Assembly (NCBI GenBank): GCA_902776195.1
Contig: CACYPF010000016.1
Span: 1-49,020, forward strand
Direction: 5' to 3'
Length of the DNA stretch: 49,020 nt
From: an uncultured Prevotellaceae bacterium
GTDB lineage: Bacteria > Bacteroidota > Bacteroidia > Bacteroidales > Bacteroidaceae
Shown one piece after another: positions 27,431 to 37,300 of this stretch. Under the pieces are notes generated by a model. That model made no database searches. It was given only the letters and a program-made list of their open reading frames with translations, and was not told the DNA's origin. The first letter of the stretch is position 1; each line of letters begins with the position of its first letter. The translations under genes and the position numbers were made by a program.

Positions 27431-29673
27431 AACAAACCAACTACCATCTTTTCGACTTCATGGACTTCGACCCCACACTGCAACGGGATGAAGCCCTATG
27501 GAAAGCCTATGCACCTACGAGAATAGTAGAGCAAGACGGTGATATTGTCATTACCATTCCCTATCAGCGACAGAAGCACCAAGAGGACATGGCTCCCGAC
27601 ATGAATACTCCTATGCAATGCTATGACCTGATTATCCGTGCCTATGAGCCTAATGTCATACGGTTGTTCACAACGATGACGGAGGATGTCATGACAGAAT
27701 GTGACGAGATGCTGCAAATGGCACCGGAGGTCAAGCGGAAGCCCTTGCACTATGCAGGAAGCGATATTATCGCCACAGACGGTACAAAACTTGCCACTAT
27801 CGATCTCTCCGCACCTTGTCTCGACCCTTGGAGTGACCTGTTACCCGCACCACAGCCTGCTCCTTTCATCACCTTCTATCCTGATGGTGACACCACGAAA
27901 CCGGTTGCCCTCAGTGACGACCATTTTTCCCCGCCACGTTATGATGCGCTGCCATTAGGTTTCTGCTCTGTCGATAGTGGTAATGAACGGGCAACAATTT
28001 CCTTTAAATGCGATGCTGACGAGCACTTTGTGGGAACAGGAGAGCGTTTCCGCAAAATGGATTTAAGTGGACAGACCTTTCAATTGAAGAACCAAGACGG
28101 ACAGGGGGTTAATAACCGGCGCTGTTATAAGAATATCCCCTTCTATCTTTCCAGTCGGATGTATGGTGTCTTTTTCCATACCTCAGACTATTGCAAATTA
28201 TCACTTGCCGACCATAGTTCAAGAAGTGTGCAGTTCCTTAATGACCATGCCACCCTTGATGTTTTCCTGATAGGAGGTCGCACACCTGAGGAGATTCTCA
28301 AAGGATACCGTATGCTGACGGGCTTCCCTACCATGCCCCCACTCTGGAGTTTTGGCATCTGGATGAGTCGCATGACCTATTTCTCCGCTGATGAGGTGGA
28401 AGAGATTTGCGACCGTCTGCGCAAGGAGCACTATCCTTGTGATGTCATTCATCTGGATACTGGCTGGTTCCGCACCGACTGGCTCTGTGAATGGAAATTC
28501 AACCCTGAGCGTTTCCCAGACCCCAAGGCATTCATCAACCGGTTGAAAGAGCAGGGCTTCAAAGTATCGCTCTGGCAGTTACCCTATGTGGCACAAGGTG
28601 CAGAGCAGTTGAAAGAGGCAAAGGAGAATCACTACATCAGTCAACCTGTCAAAGAAGAAGACACCTCAACAGGTGGTGCGTCAAACTTCTCCACCCTCGA
28701 CTATGCTGGGACTATTGACTTTACCTATCCCAAAGCAACAGACTGGTATAAATATCAGTTGCTGAAGCCTTTGCTTGACATGGGTGTAAAATGTATCAAG
28801 ACCGACTTCGGCGAGAACATACACATGGACCATCAGTATCATGCCTCGTCTCCTGAGCGGCTGAATAACATCTATGCTTTGCTTTATCAGAAAGCAGCTT
28901 ACGAAGTGACCCGTGAAGTCACTGGCGATGGAATCATCTGGGCACGTGCCGGCTGGGCTGGCTGCCAGCGTTATCCGCTCCACTGGGGAGGCGACAGCGA
29001 AAGTTCATGGGCTGGTTTGGCAGGTTCCTTGAAAGGTGGACTCCACTTAGGACTCTCCGGTTTTGCTTTCTGGAGTCATGACGTACCAGGATTCCATTCC
29101 ACCCCTGACTTCATGAACTCACCTCTTGATGAACAGGTATATGTCCGTTGGACCCAATTCGGGGTCTTCACCTCCCACATGCGCTATCATGGCACTTGCA
29201 AACGGGAGCCATGGCACTACCCTAACATCGCACCTATTATCAAACGCTGGTGGAAACTCCGTTACCGTTTGATACCTTATATCATAGAGCAGTCAGAACA
29301 TGCCTGCAGGAGCGGACTGCCCATTGTGCAAGCACTGCTCTTCCATCATCCCCATGACAGACAAGTATGGCATATCGATGATGAGTATTACTTTGGCAAT
29401 GAGTTCCTGGTATGTCCTGTCATGAGTGCGGACAATCACCGGGACATCTACCTGCCAGAGGGACAGTGGGTCAACTTCCTGACAGGTGAGCGACTGGAGG
29501 GCGGACGCTGGTATTACCATGTAGAAGTACCTCTTGACCAGATGCCTGTCTTTGTACGTCCTGACGCTCAGATTAAGATGTATCCACATGAGGTAGACTC
29601 TACCGACGACATGGATCTCTCGCAATCTACTAATATTAGAATCACACACGACTTTAAAGGCATTGAACTATGA
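27427..29673 (+). CDS. GH31 alpha-xylosidase-like enzyme, cytoplasmic
   Basis: A 748-residue GH31 enzyme with no signal peptide. The beta-sandwich N-terminal region contains FVGTGERFRKMDLSGQ; the (beta/alpha)8 barrel has PPLWSFGIWMSRMTYFS, HLDTGWFRTDW, the nucleophile D460 in KTDFGENI and the acid/base D523 in HWGGDSESSW. These contexts are like YicI/XylS alpha-xylosidases rather than alpha-glucosidases. It is coupled by ATGA to both the beta-helix gene and the symporter gene, so it probably cleaves a small alpha-xyloside imported by that symporter. Rhamnogalacturonan II contains alpha-linked 2-O-methyl-xylose, which would tie this gene to the nearby methyltransfer module, but that is inference. 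Confidence 0.9.
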   Translation: MKQTNYHLFDFMDFDPTLQRDEALWKAYAPTRIVEQDGDIVITIPYQRQKHQEDMAPDMNTPMQCYDLIIRAYEPNVIRLFTTMTEDVMTECDEMLQMAPEVKRKPLHYAGSDIIATDGTKLATIDLSAPCLDPWSDLLPAPQPAPFITFYPDGDTTKPVALSDDHFSPPRYDALPLGFCSVDSGNERATISFKCDADEHFVGTGERFRKMDLSGQTFQLKNQDGQGVNNRRCYKNIPFYLSSRMYGVFFHTSDYCKLSLADHSSRSVQFLNDHATLDVFLIGGRTPEEILKGYRMLTGFPTMPPLWSFGIWMSRMTYFSADEVEEICDRLRKEHYPCDVIHLDTGWFRTDWLCEWKFNPERFPDPKAFINRLKEQGFKVSLWQLPYVAQGAEQLKEAKENHYISQPVKEEDTSTGGASNFSTLDYAGTIDFTYPKATDWYKYQLLKPLLDMGVKCIKTDFGENIHMDHQYHASSPERLNNIYALLYQKAAYEVTREVTGDGIIWARAGWAGCQRYPLHWGGDSESSWAGLAGSLKGGLHLGLSGFAFWSHDVPGFHSTPDFMNSPLDEQVYVRWTQFGVFTSHMRYHGTCKREPWHYPNIAPIIKRWWKLRYRLIPYIIEQSEHACRSGLPIVQALLFHHPHDRQVWHIDDEYYFGNEFLVCPVMSADNHRDIYLPEGQWVNFLTGERLEGGRWYYHVEVPLDQMPVFVRPDAQIKMYPHEVDSTDDMDLSQSTNIRITHDFKGIEL

Positions 29674-31229
29674 ATACACATTACATGCAATCCTTAGACT
29701 GGATTATCCTCGCCATCTATTTTGTCATCCTGCTTGCCATCGGTATATGGGCAAGTAGTAAAAGGAAGAAAGAAGGCTCCCTATTTCTCGCAGAGCACTC
29801 CCTGCGTTGGCACCATATCGGTTTCTCCATGTGGGGCACCAATGTTGGTCCGTCGATGTTGATAGCCTCAGCATCGGCAGGATTCACGACAGGTATCGTC
29901 AGTGGTAACTACGCCTGGTATGCTTTCGTATTTATCGCCTTGCTATCTTTTGTCTTTGCTCCCCGTTATCTTGGAGCCAACATCAGTACACTGCCTGAGT
30001 TTATGGGACTCCGTTTCGGTCAGAGCACCCGTAATATATTAGCATGGTATACCATTATCACGATTATCATCTCCTGGCTCGCCCTGACACTCTTCGCAGG
30101 AGGTATCTTGATACGTCAGGTATTCGACATTCCCATGTGGATGTCAGCCCTTGTACTGCTTTTAATCTCCGCTTTCTTCACCATGCTGGGTGGACTGAAA
30201 GCGGTAGCTTATACTAATGTCTATCAGATGATACTGCTCATCGTCGTCTCCCTCATCCTTGTCATTGTCGGTCTCGACCGTGTGGGTGGCATCTCTGCAT
30301 TAGCCGCGAAGGTTCCCGCAGACTATTGGGTGATGTTCAAGCCAAACTCTGACGAGGCATTCCCATGGCTACCTATCCTCTTAGGATATCCCGTCATGGG
30401 TGTATGGTTCTGGTGTACCGACCAAAGCATGGTACAACCTGTTCTCGCTGCAAAGAACCTCCGTGAGGGACAATTAGGTACTAATTTCACGGGATGGTTG
30501 AAAATTCTGGATGTCGCGCTGTACATTCTTCCTGGTATCATCTGCTTCGCCCTCTTCCCTACTTTGCAGAATCCTGACGAGGCATATCTGACGATGGTGG
30601 AGAACCTCTTCCCTGTCGGTATGGTAGGCTTGGTATTCGCTGTCTTGACGGCTTGTCTGGTATCCACCATCGGCTCTGCGTTAAACGCTTTAAGTACCGT
30701 TTTCACAATGGACGTGTATGTCAAGAATTTCAAACCCGGTGCCCCACAATGGGAGATTAACCTTGTAGGGCGTTTAGTCACGATCATCGGTGCTGTCCTT
30801 GCCATCGTCCTCACCATTGCCATTGACGCTATCAAGGGACTTAACCTCTTCAATGTCTTCCAGAGTGTCCTTGGTTTCATCGCACCACCAATGGCATCCG
30901 TATTCCTTCTGGGTATTTTCTGGAAACGGACCACCACACGTGCCGCCAACTTTGCGTTGACCGTAGGTACCGCATTCTGTCTTATTGTCGGTATACTCTA
31001 CCTATGGCCACCTGAATGGCTTCAGTTAGCATGGCCTCATTTCATGCTATTGTCTTTTGAACTGTTTGTCATTCTTGTCGTCGCTATGGTTATCATCTCC
31101 CTCACTGATCGTGACAAGACGGAGTACGAAATACCGGCTCCCATCCATGAGAGCCAGTCGAAACTCGCCGTTGGTCTGTGGATAGCCTTGGCTATCGTGA
31201 TGATAGGACTATACATCTATTTCAATTAG
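29670..31229 (+). CDS. Sodium:solute symporter (SSS family, SGLT-like)
   Basis: A 519-residue inner-membrane protein with about 14 hydrophobic helices. SSS/SGLT features include LAEHSLRWHHIGFSMWGTN, ASASAGFTTGI, MLGGLKAVAYTNVYQM and ATLQNPDEAYLTMV-like loops. SGLT-type members import monosaccharides with Na+. The overlap with the GH31 gene (ATGA) suggests it imports a xylose-containing disaccharide or a monosaccharide from the same pathway. It differs clearly from the other symporter at 7062-8579. It is the last gene of its operon; a 208-bp palindrome lies about 335 nt downstream. Confidence 0.9.
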   Translation: MNTHYMQSLDWIILAIYFVILLAIGIWASSKRKKEGSLFLAEHSLRWHHIGFSMWGTNVGPSMLIASASAGFTTGIVSGNYAWYAFVFIALLSFVFAPRYLGANISTLPEFMGLRFGQSTRNILAWYTIITIIISWLALTLFAGGILIRQVFDIPMWMSALVLLLISAFFTMLGGLKAVAYTNVYQMILLIVVSLILVIVGLDRVGGISALAAKVPADYWVMFKPNSDEAFPWLPILLGYPVMGVWFWCTDQSMVQPVLAAKNLREGQLGTNFTGWLKILDVALYILPGIICFALFPTLQNPDEAYLTMVENLFPVGMVGLVFAVLTACLVSTIGSALNALSTVFTMDVYVKNFKPGAPQWEINLVGRLVTIIGAVLAIVLTIAIDAIKGLNLFNVFQSVLGFIAPPMASVFLLGIFWKRTTTRAANFALTVGTAFCLIVGILYLWPPEWLQLAWPHFMLLSFELFVILVVAMVIISLTDRDKTEYEIPAPIHESQSKLAVGLWIALAIVMIGLYIYFN

Positions 31230-31274
31230 CACTTCCTATATCTACTTAACATGCGAATGCTTGATATGGGTTGT

Positions 31275-31447
31275 ACGGATGGCTCTTATGACCCTTGGGG
31301 ATGGTTTCCGTGGGGCATGGGGATTATCCCCAAGACCCTTGGGAATATCTCCTATCCCCCCTAAGGAATGGCTTGCATGACCCATAGGAGATATCGGAGT
31401 CCCCCCATAACAGATATCGGAACGAGTAATAAACTATATCTTTATCA
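31275..31447 (+). repeat. Dispersed intergenic repeat, copy B
   Basis: Same orientation and clear similarity to 145-295. The 44 nt at 31404-31447 match 252-295 at 42 positions. The left half contains ATGGGGATTATCCCC-type dyads and CCCAAGACCCTTGGG, so the structured left half and conserved right half are shared. It ends in ACTATATCTTTATCA, one base off a TAnnTTTG promoter box. Confidence 0.75.
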
Positions 31448-31564
31448 AATGAAGGCTTCAATTGGTCCAATTAAGGGCTTTAATCGGTATGAAAAGAGGC
31501 TTCAGTCGGTAAGAAAGCAATGGTCTGTCGGTAACTGATTCCGAAGAATTTTTAAGAAAATCGA

Positions 31565-31772
31565 AAAAACTAGTCCCCTTCTCCCGTCAGGTGCCTCAAA
31601 CCCCGATAAATAAAGGGCGCAGGGCACGGGAGTAGTTGGTTGAACATCTCCCGTACTACTCCCATGAAGTCGAAAGGGAGGAGTACGGGACTAGTTGGAG
31701 TAACTACTCCCGTCGTGAAATGCCCTGTACATCGGCATTTCAGAAGAAAAAGGGAGAAGGGAACTAGTTTTT
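31565..31772. repeat. 208-bp nested palindrome with 21-bp terminal inverted repeats
   Basis: Ends: 31565-31585 (AAAAACTAGTCCCCTTC...) and 31752-31772 (...GAAGGGAACTAGTTTTT) pair over 21 bp with one mismatch. Inside, GCAGGGCA (31619-31626) pairs with TGCCCTGT (31721-31728), CGGGAGTAGTT (31627-31637) pairs perfectly with AACTACTCCCG (31702-31712), and TCCCGTACTACTCCC (31649-31663) pairs with 31676-31690 with one mismatch around a 12-nt loop. The A-run on one end and T-run on the other would suit a bidirectional terminator. The terminal inverted repeats also suit a miniature transposable element. Confidence 0.88.
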
Positions 31773-31792
31773 AATAGAATTATCGGAATCTA

Positions 31793-34366
31793 TCACTGCT
31801 CTATACCGAAGTCCTGCTGCTGCTTCTCCACTTCCTCTAACTCCTTGCGACGCTGTTCGTCAGACATCGTTGCTTGAGCGTGTCCGCCATCCGCCTTCCT
31901 TTTTGCTACAGAGGAGAGGTTTTGTTTTCTTTGATGATCAGAGGCACACACAGGTATCTCGTAGGGTATGCTTTCTATTTCCAGCGTGTCCGCACTGGGG
32001 GCATGAACACCCTCATAAGCAGGACGGGCAATGATGCGTATTTTCCCTGCATGATGGGTGCTGCGTATCAGACAGGGAGCACTGCCCCACTCCACCAGAC
32101 GGGGATTGGCACCAATGGAAGCATCGCCAATGATACTTCCCTCTCCTTCCACAGAGAAGGAGACCTGTTCTCTGGCAAGACGACGGACATTCCCATTATC
32201 ATCCGTTATCTCCGCAACGACAACGATGAAGTCAGAGCCGTCGGCAACTAACTGTTTACCCATCTCGTCAGCATATAGGCGTATCTTCGTACTACGACGG
32301 GATGGCATCTTCGTCTGCTCACAGACAACCTTGCCGTCCTTGATACCCTGTGCCACCAGTTTCACATTCTGCCAACAACGGTTGGTATAGCTCTGCTCAC
32401 GTGCCTTCCAGAAATTCCAGAAGCCCTTAAAGACAATAGGTGTATTAGGAGTCCCCTCCGGCTGATGAACCACAGGGCGTGTCTCTGTCTTCCATCCATC
32501 AAAAGCAGTCAGACGGACACTGTCGCAATTACTGAACACGACCACGTCACTATCCGAGAACTGAGTCATCTCATGAGCGATAAACACCATCGGGTCACCC
32601 TGCTTCTGGGAACGGAACATCTCAAAAGCATATTTCTTCTGGCGGAAAGCATCATAGATACCACCTAAATAAGCGTCAGGATGATACCCACGCTGATGGT
32701 CGAAGGGATGCCACTGACAACCACCGATAAACTGACGTTGTCCGCGATACATCATCCCATAGGTATCAGCAAGAGAGAGAGCCGCAGTCACCTGCGCCTG
32801 CTCACCCCATCCACGTGCCGCCCTGTTGATGGCATTATGAGCATACCAGTCATCAACATACTCTCCCCACTCACGGGTAAAGATACACTTGTCAGTATCC
32901 AACGCACCCTTTCCGATATTATCCGCCCAGTCATAAAGCACATCATAGTGCTCTTTCACTCCTGCAGAGTTCAGATCGGCAGCAGCCACAGGACGACCCT
33001 CATAAGGAAATTCCTCCCTGGTGATCTGCAATGCCTTCAAGGCAAAATCCTCCGGATAGCGTGTCTCATTAAGAATCGGTTCCCACATCAGCACAGAAGG
33101 ATGGTTACGGTCCCGACGAATGATATCACGGGTATTCTGGTGCACCATCTCCCCCCACTGCGGGTCTTTGTTCCAGTACTGCCACCCCGGTGTCGGGACG
33201 ATGATGAAAAGCCCCAGCTCATCACAGGCATCCATAAAGGACGGATCCTGCGGATAGTGGGCAGCACGGATAATGGTCATCCCAGCATCCTTCAACCGCT
33301 TGGCATCACGCCACTGCTGGGAGTTTGGCAAAGCATTCCCGACATAGGCGAAATCCTGATGTCTGTTGCCACCTATCAGCTGATGATAGGGCTTGCCATT
33401 CAACCAAAAGCCATCCTTCCCTTTGAACTCAGCCTTCCGGATGCCAGCATGCACCATACCGCCATCCACCACTTCCTTTCCCTTCATCACCATGATCTCC
33501 ACCTGATAAAGATAAGGGTCTTCTGGCGACCACAGATGAGGGGTGTTGAGTGAAGAGTGAAGAGTGAAGAGTGAATATTTTGCTACCGTTTTGGTTTGTT
33601 TCAATATCCTAAGAACATTGCCTTTGGCATCCTTGATTCGAGCAATAACGGTTGCCTTGCCCTTTCCTTCTACCTCTACGTCAACATAAACATCGGCACT
33701 CTTTTCCGAGATATTCCCATAATGCACGAATACGCCACCGCCAGCCACCTGACCACGCTCAACAGCATCGGTGATGTGAATCGGTGACTTGCCTATCAGC
33801 CACACGTCACGGTACATCCCGCCATGATAAGCAAAATCAAGCTGTGTCTGTTTCTTACCTGGCGGATAGGACTTATCATCACTATTATCTGCTTTGACAG
33901 CTATCAGACAAGTATCACCTGCCTTGACACCCGCCTCAGACAGATAAACGGTAACAGGAGTGTAACCGCCCAGATGTTCCTTCACCAGTTTTCCATTGAC
34001 ATAGATCCACTGCTTTCCCATGATAGCCTCAAAATGCACCGTCACCTCTTTGCCTTGCATAGCGGCAGGCACTACAAACTGCTTACGATACCAGCAAACA
34101 CCTTGATAGTTACGGCAACCGCTGGCATCCGCTGGCTCCAAGCGGACAGTATGAGGTGCGCACACCATTTCCCACTGCGAGTCATCATAACCGACAGTCT
34201 CCGCACCGGCGACATCGCCTAAGCGGAAGCACCAGCCCTCATTGAACTGATAGATGACACGCCCGCTGTTCGCTATGGGAAACAATCCCGCAACAGACAC
34301 AGGTCCTGCCACGAGCGGCATTACAATAAATAATGTCAGGAATATCAAAGAAATCTTCTTCATCAT
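31793..34366 (-). CDS. Secreted GH2 glycoside hydrolase
   Basis: A GH2 of 858 residues from the ATG at 34366, which follows the upstream stop codon by 2 nt and starts a signal peptide (MMKKISLIFLTLFIVMPLVAG). A longer frame begins inside the preceding gene and would hide the signal peptide. Jelly roll with YHGGMYRDVWLIG, Ig-like domain, TIM barrel with IGGNRHQDFAYVGN, acid/base E434 (EPILNETRYP) and likely nucleophile E499 (FTREWGEYVDDW). The NRHQDF and REWGEY contexts differ from LacZ, so it may act on another beta-sugar such as a uronide or an L-sugar. It is last in the six-gene minus operon. A 7-nt repeat at 33548-33588 encodes part of the Ig-like domain. Confidence 0.87.
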   Translation of the reverse strand: MMKKISLIFLTLFIVMPLVAGPVSVAGLFPIANSGRVIYQFNEGWCFRLGDVAGAETVGYDDSQWEMVCAPHTVRLEPADASGCRNYQGVCWYRKQFVVPAAMQGKEVTVHFEAIMGKQWIYVNGKLVKEHLGGYTPVTVYLSEAGVKAGDTCLIAVKADNSDDKSYPPGKKQTQLDFAYHGGMYRDVWLIGKSPIHITDAVERGQVAGGGVFVHYGNISEKSADVYVDVEVEGKGKATVIARIKDAKGNVLRILKQTKTVAKYSLFTLHSSLNTPHLWSPEDPYLYQVEIMVMKGKEVVDGGMVHAGIRKAEFKGKDGFWLNGKPYHQLIGGNRHQDFAYVGNALPNSQQWRDAKRLKDAGMTIIRAAHYPQDPSFMDACDELGLFIIVPTPGWQYWNKDPQWGEMVHQNTRDIIRRDRNHPSVLMWEPILNETRYPEDFALKALQITREEFPYEGRPVAAADLNSAGVKEHYDVLYDWADNIGKGALDTDKCIFTREWGEYVDDWYAHNAINRAARGWGEQAQVTAALSLADTYGMMYRGQRQFIGGCQWHPFDHQRGYHPDAYLGGIYDAFRQKKYAFEMFRSQKQGDPMVFIAHEMTQFSDSDVVVFSNCDSVRLTAFDGWKTETRPVVHQPEGTPNTPIVFKGFWNFWKAREQSYTNRCWQNVKLVAQGIKDGKVVCEQTKMPSRRSTKIRLYADEMGKQLVADGSDFIVVVAEITDDNGNVRRLAREQVSFSVEGEGSIIGDASIGANPRLVEWGSAPCLIRSTHHAGKIRIIARPAYEGVHAPSADTLEIESIPYEIPVCASDHQRKQNLSSVAKRKADGGHAQATMSDEQRRKELEEVEKQQQDFGIEQ
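33548..33588 (-). repeat. Four 7-nt units with TTTGCTACCG tail inside the GH2 gene
   Basis: GAGTGAA occurs at 33548, 33555, 33562 and 33569 on the plus strand, followed by TATTTTGCTACCG. Read on the coding strand it gives AKYSLFTLHSSLNTP. The plus-strand order, repeats followed by TTTGCTACCG, is the same as at 22851-22889. Confidence 0.9.
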
Positions 34367-34368
34367 GA

Positions 34369-37300
34369 TTATGGTATAAGTTCGACATGCTTGATACGTT
34401 GACGGCGCCATGTATAGATAGCATGGAGATGTCCGTCACGACTTTGGATAATAGAAGGATAGGAATACTGTGACACAGGACTGTCCTCAAGGGTTATCCA
34501 ATGTGTCCAGTGGACACCGTCCTTACTGCGGAGGATAGACAATGGTGTACGTGCCCCTTTCTCTTTGGTCGGTTCTATGGGCCAGTCATTACATATCATG
34601 GCATAAGTGCCATCCTGTAATGTCACGGCATCAATCCCACTGTTGTTATTAGGTGTCTCAAGGAATGACAGTTTACTCCATGTCTCTCCATTATCACTGC
34701 TGTAAGTCACACCAATACGACGGCTGCGGGTACGGCAGACAGCCTCCAGACGACCGTCAGGAAGTTGCAGGATACTGGGCTGGATAGCCTTCACGTTAGA
34801 GTCAGCCTCCACAAAGGCAGTCCTCCGCCATGTCTTCCCCATATCGTCGGAAAGCTCAAAATAGAGTTTCCAGCCATCACGCTCGTCACTCGTTGGTGCT
34901 ATGAGCCGTCCTTTGTTCAGAACGGGTTTGTTCTTGACAGGACCATAGAAACCTTCCGGCAACCTCTTGCGCTGACTCCATGTCTTACCTCCGTCCTTGG
35001 AGGTGACATACCAGCCAAGCCATCCTGCCACATTAGGACCAATCTTAAAATAGAGTTGCAACTCTCCGTCAGGTGTCTCAAAGAGCACTGGGTTCCAACA
35101 AGCCTCACGGTAGTTGTCACCGATGGCATATTCCCCACGGTTTCCCGTCCACTGAGGCAATGGCATGAATCGTGCCCCAAAGGCAGGCTTCGCACTGGTC
35201 GTCACCTGACTCACTTTTCCATCCTTATTAGGTTTCAGGGGGCGCAGCTCTACACCGTCAGCCACCATTTGCGGCTTGGTCCACTCCTGACTACCCTTCA
35301 GTTTACGGCTCACCCAGATACACACATCAGGATTACGCTCTTTCGTTCCACCGAAATAGGTAGCGATGAGGTCGCCCTTCTTGGTCTCCACGATACTTGC
35401 AGAATGGCATTGCGGGAAGTCAGCATGCTTATAGAGGAACTCATCCACGACCACCTGCGGTCCCCGTTGTGCCAGGTCACGGGTGATGTCATAACTGCCG
35501 GAGCCCAAGTTCAACGTCTCGTCATTGGGCAGGAAGAGCGTTGCCTTGGTATTGGCGGGAATCTCCACATGCCAATAGAGCTTGCCATGTTCCTTCTTCC
35601 AGCGACTGACTATCTTTCCATAGACAGACTGGTAGCTTGCATCAATATCATCAATCTCGTCTACTGAGAAATCCGGTTTCATGGCAATATGCTTGAAGCC
35701 CACATCAGCGGCACCTATACCAGCAATATCCTCGTAGAGCCAAGAGAGCAGATCACCCAACAGCATCACATGGTTACCGCTATTCATCTTCGGGGATGCC
35801 GTATCACCATTCCACAGTTCCCAGATGGTCGTAGCACCATGCTCTGCCATATACCCCCATGAAGGATATTTCTTATTGGTAGCAAGCATCCATGCGACAT
35901 CTGTACGCCCCATCCTGGTCAGTGCGTGCATCAGCCACCCTGTCCCGATGACCCCAGAGGTGATGGCGCCTTGATCGATGATAGCCTTCACGATACGCTT
36001 CTCCACCTCCTGTTTCACATAGGGGTCATCTATCATTCCGAAATAATAAGGCAGCAGGTTCGCCGTGACCGTGTTATTCCCGTAGAAGGTACTGTCGGGA
36101 TAGAGAATATGCCCGGGCACGGTCGTCGTTCCTTTCTTGACAGTCAGGAACTGTCGGTTAAACGCCTCTTTCGTTGTTTTTGCCTCCTGGTCAAACCAAT
36201 GAGCGTCCCCATCCATCTTCTGCATACGGGCATATCCTGCCATCATCTTACAGATACAATAGTAATAAGCAGACGATATCAGTGTGATATCCGTCTTGCG
36301 TGCAGGATCCTGACTATGAATCAGTTCCTCTTTCTCGGGCGGCACACACCAGTCGCCATACTTTCCACAATGGATCAGTCCATCCTGCTGATACTGGTTC
36401 TTCAGATGCTCCAGCCAGCGTTTCACATTCGGGTAGTATTTCCTCAACGGCATATCGTCGCCATAGTGACCATAAAGCATGGAGAGTGACATCGGGAGTG
36501 CGGCAGCCCATGTCAGGTCGTCACTGTAATAGTTCCAGTAGGCGGGTGCCACGTCAGGAATACAGCCATCCTCACGCTGTGCCTCCGTGATATCCCTTGC
36601 CCATTTGGCATACAGGGGACCATTATCAAAGAGGAAAGCTTCTCCGAAACAGCCACGGGTACGGTCGCCAAGCCATGGCTGACGCTCATCACGCTGAGGA
36701 CAGTCAACAGGCATTCCCTTATAATTGCTCAGTATGCCCCAATAAGCATTCTGATATACCTTATTCAATATTGTATCAGTGGAGACGAAATGTCCTGTCT
36801 CTTCCATCGCATCACTGACTACCTCACCAATGAAGTCATCCTTACCGGCATTTCTCAGTCCTGTCACCTCTGCGTAACGGAAACCATGATAGACAAAGGA
36901 TGGATGCCACCAGCGTCCTTGTTCACGTCCGTTGGCATAGTAACGGTCGGTACTCTGTGCATGACGGAAATTCTCCACCCAGATATTCCCTGTACTGTCT
37001 AACTTCTCTGCGAAGCGGATGATGACGGAGTCACCGGCAGCTACTGACGAGACACGCACTTTCAGCCATCCAGCCATATTCTGTCCCATATCAACAATCA
37101 GGCGGTCACCCTTGCGGATGACACGCTGGGGACGCAGTTGCTTGACAACCTTCATGTTCTCTGACATGGCACCACGAAGGGTACCATAGGGAATCGCCGT
37201 ACGCTCAGCCTTACTCCAACTGTCATCGTTGTATCCCACTTCTGTCCAGCCAGTAAACTCCTTGCGGGCATCATAGATCTCACCATCATATTCGTTATTG

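Larger units (their letters stand above)
31230..31792. other. Convergent intergenic region with repeat copy B and a nested palindrome
   Basis: This 563-bp stretch has no credible gene. From left to right it holds the second copy of the leader repeat (31275-31447), a set of imperfect repeats around 31450-31530 built on AAGGCTTCAATTGGT, GGGCTTTAATCGGT, AGGCTTCAGTCGGT and CTGTCGGTAAC, and a 208-bp nested inverted repeat (31565-31772). It separates the ends of two long converging operons. Confidence 0.75.

Noticed and set aside
30323-30949. 208-residue open frame on the minus strand
   Set aside because: Shadow of the sodium symporter gene; rich in Arg, Thr and Pro as expected for an antisense frame.
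32681-33553. 290-residue open frame on the plus strand
   Set aside because: It is antisense to the GH2 gene at 31793-34366, whose domains and catalytic residues are clear; the antisense product has no recognisable domain.
34765-35667. 300-residue open frame on the plus strand
   Set aside because: It is antisense to the sialidase-like part of the GH78 fusion and shows no family motif or promoter.
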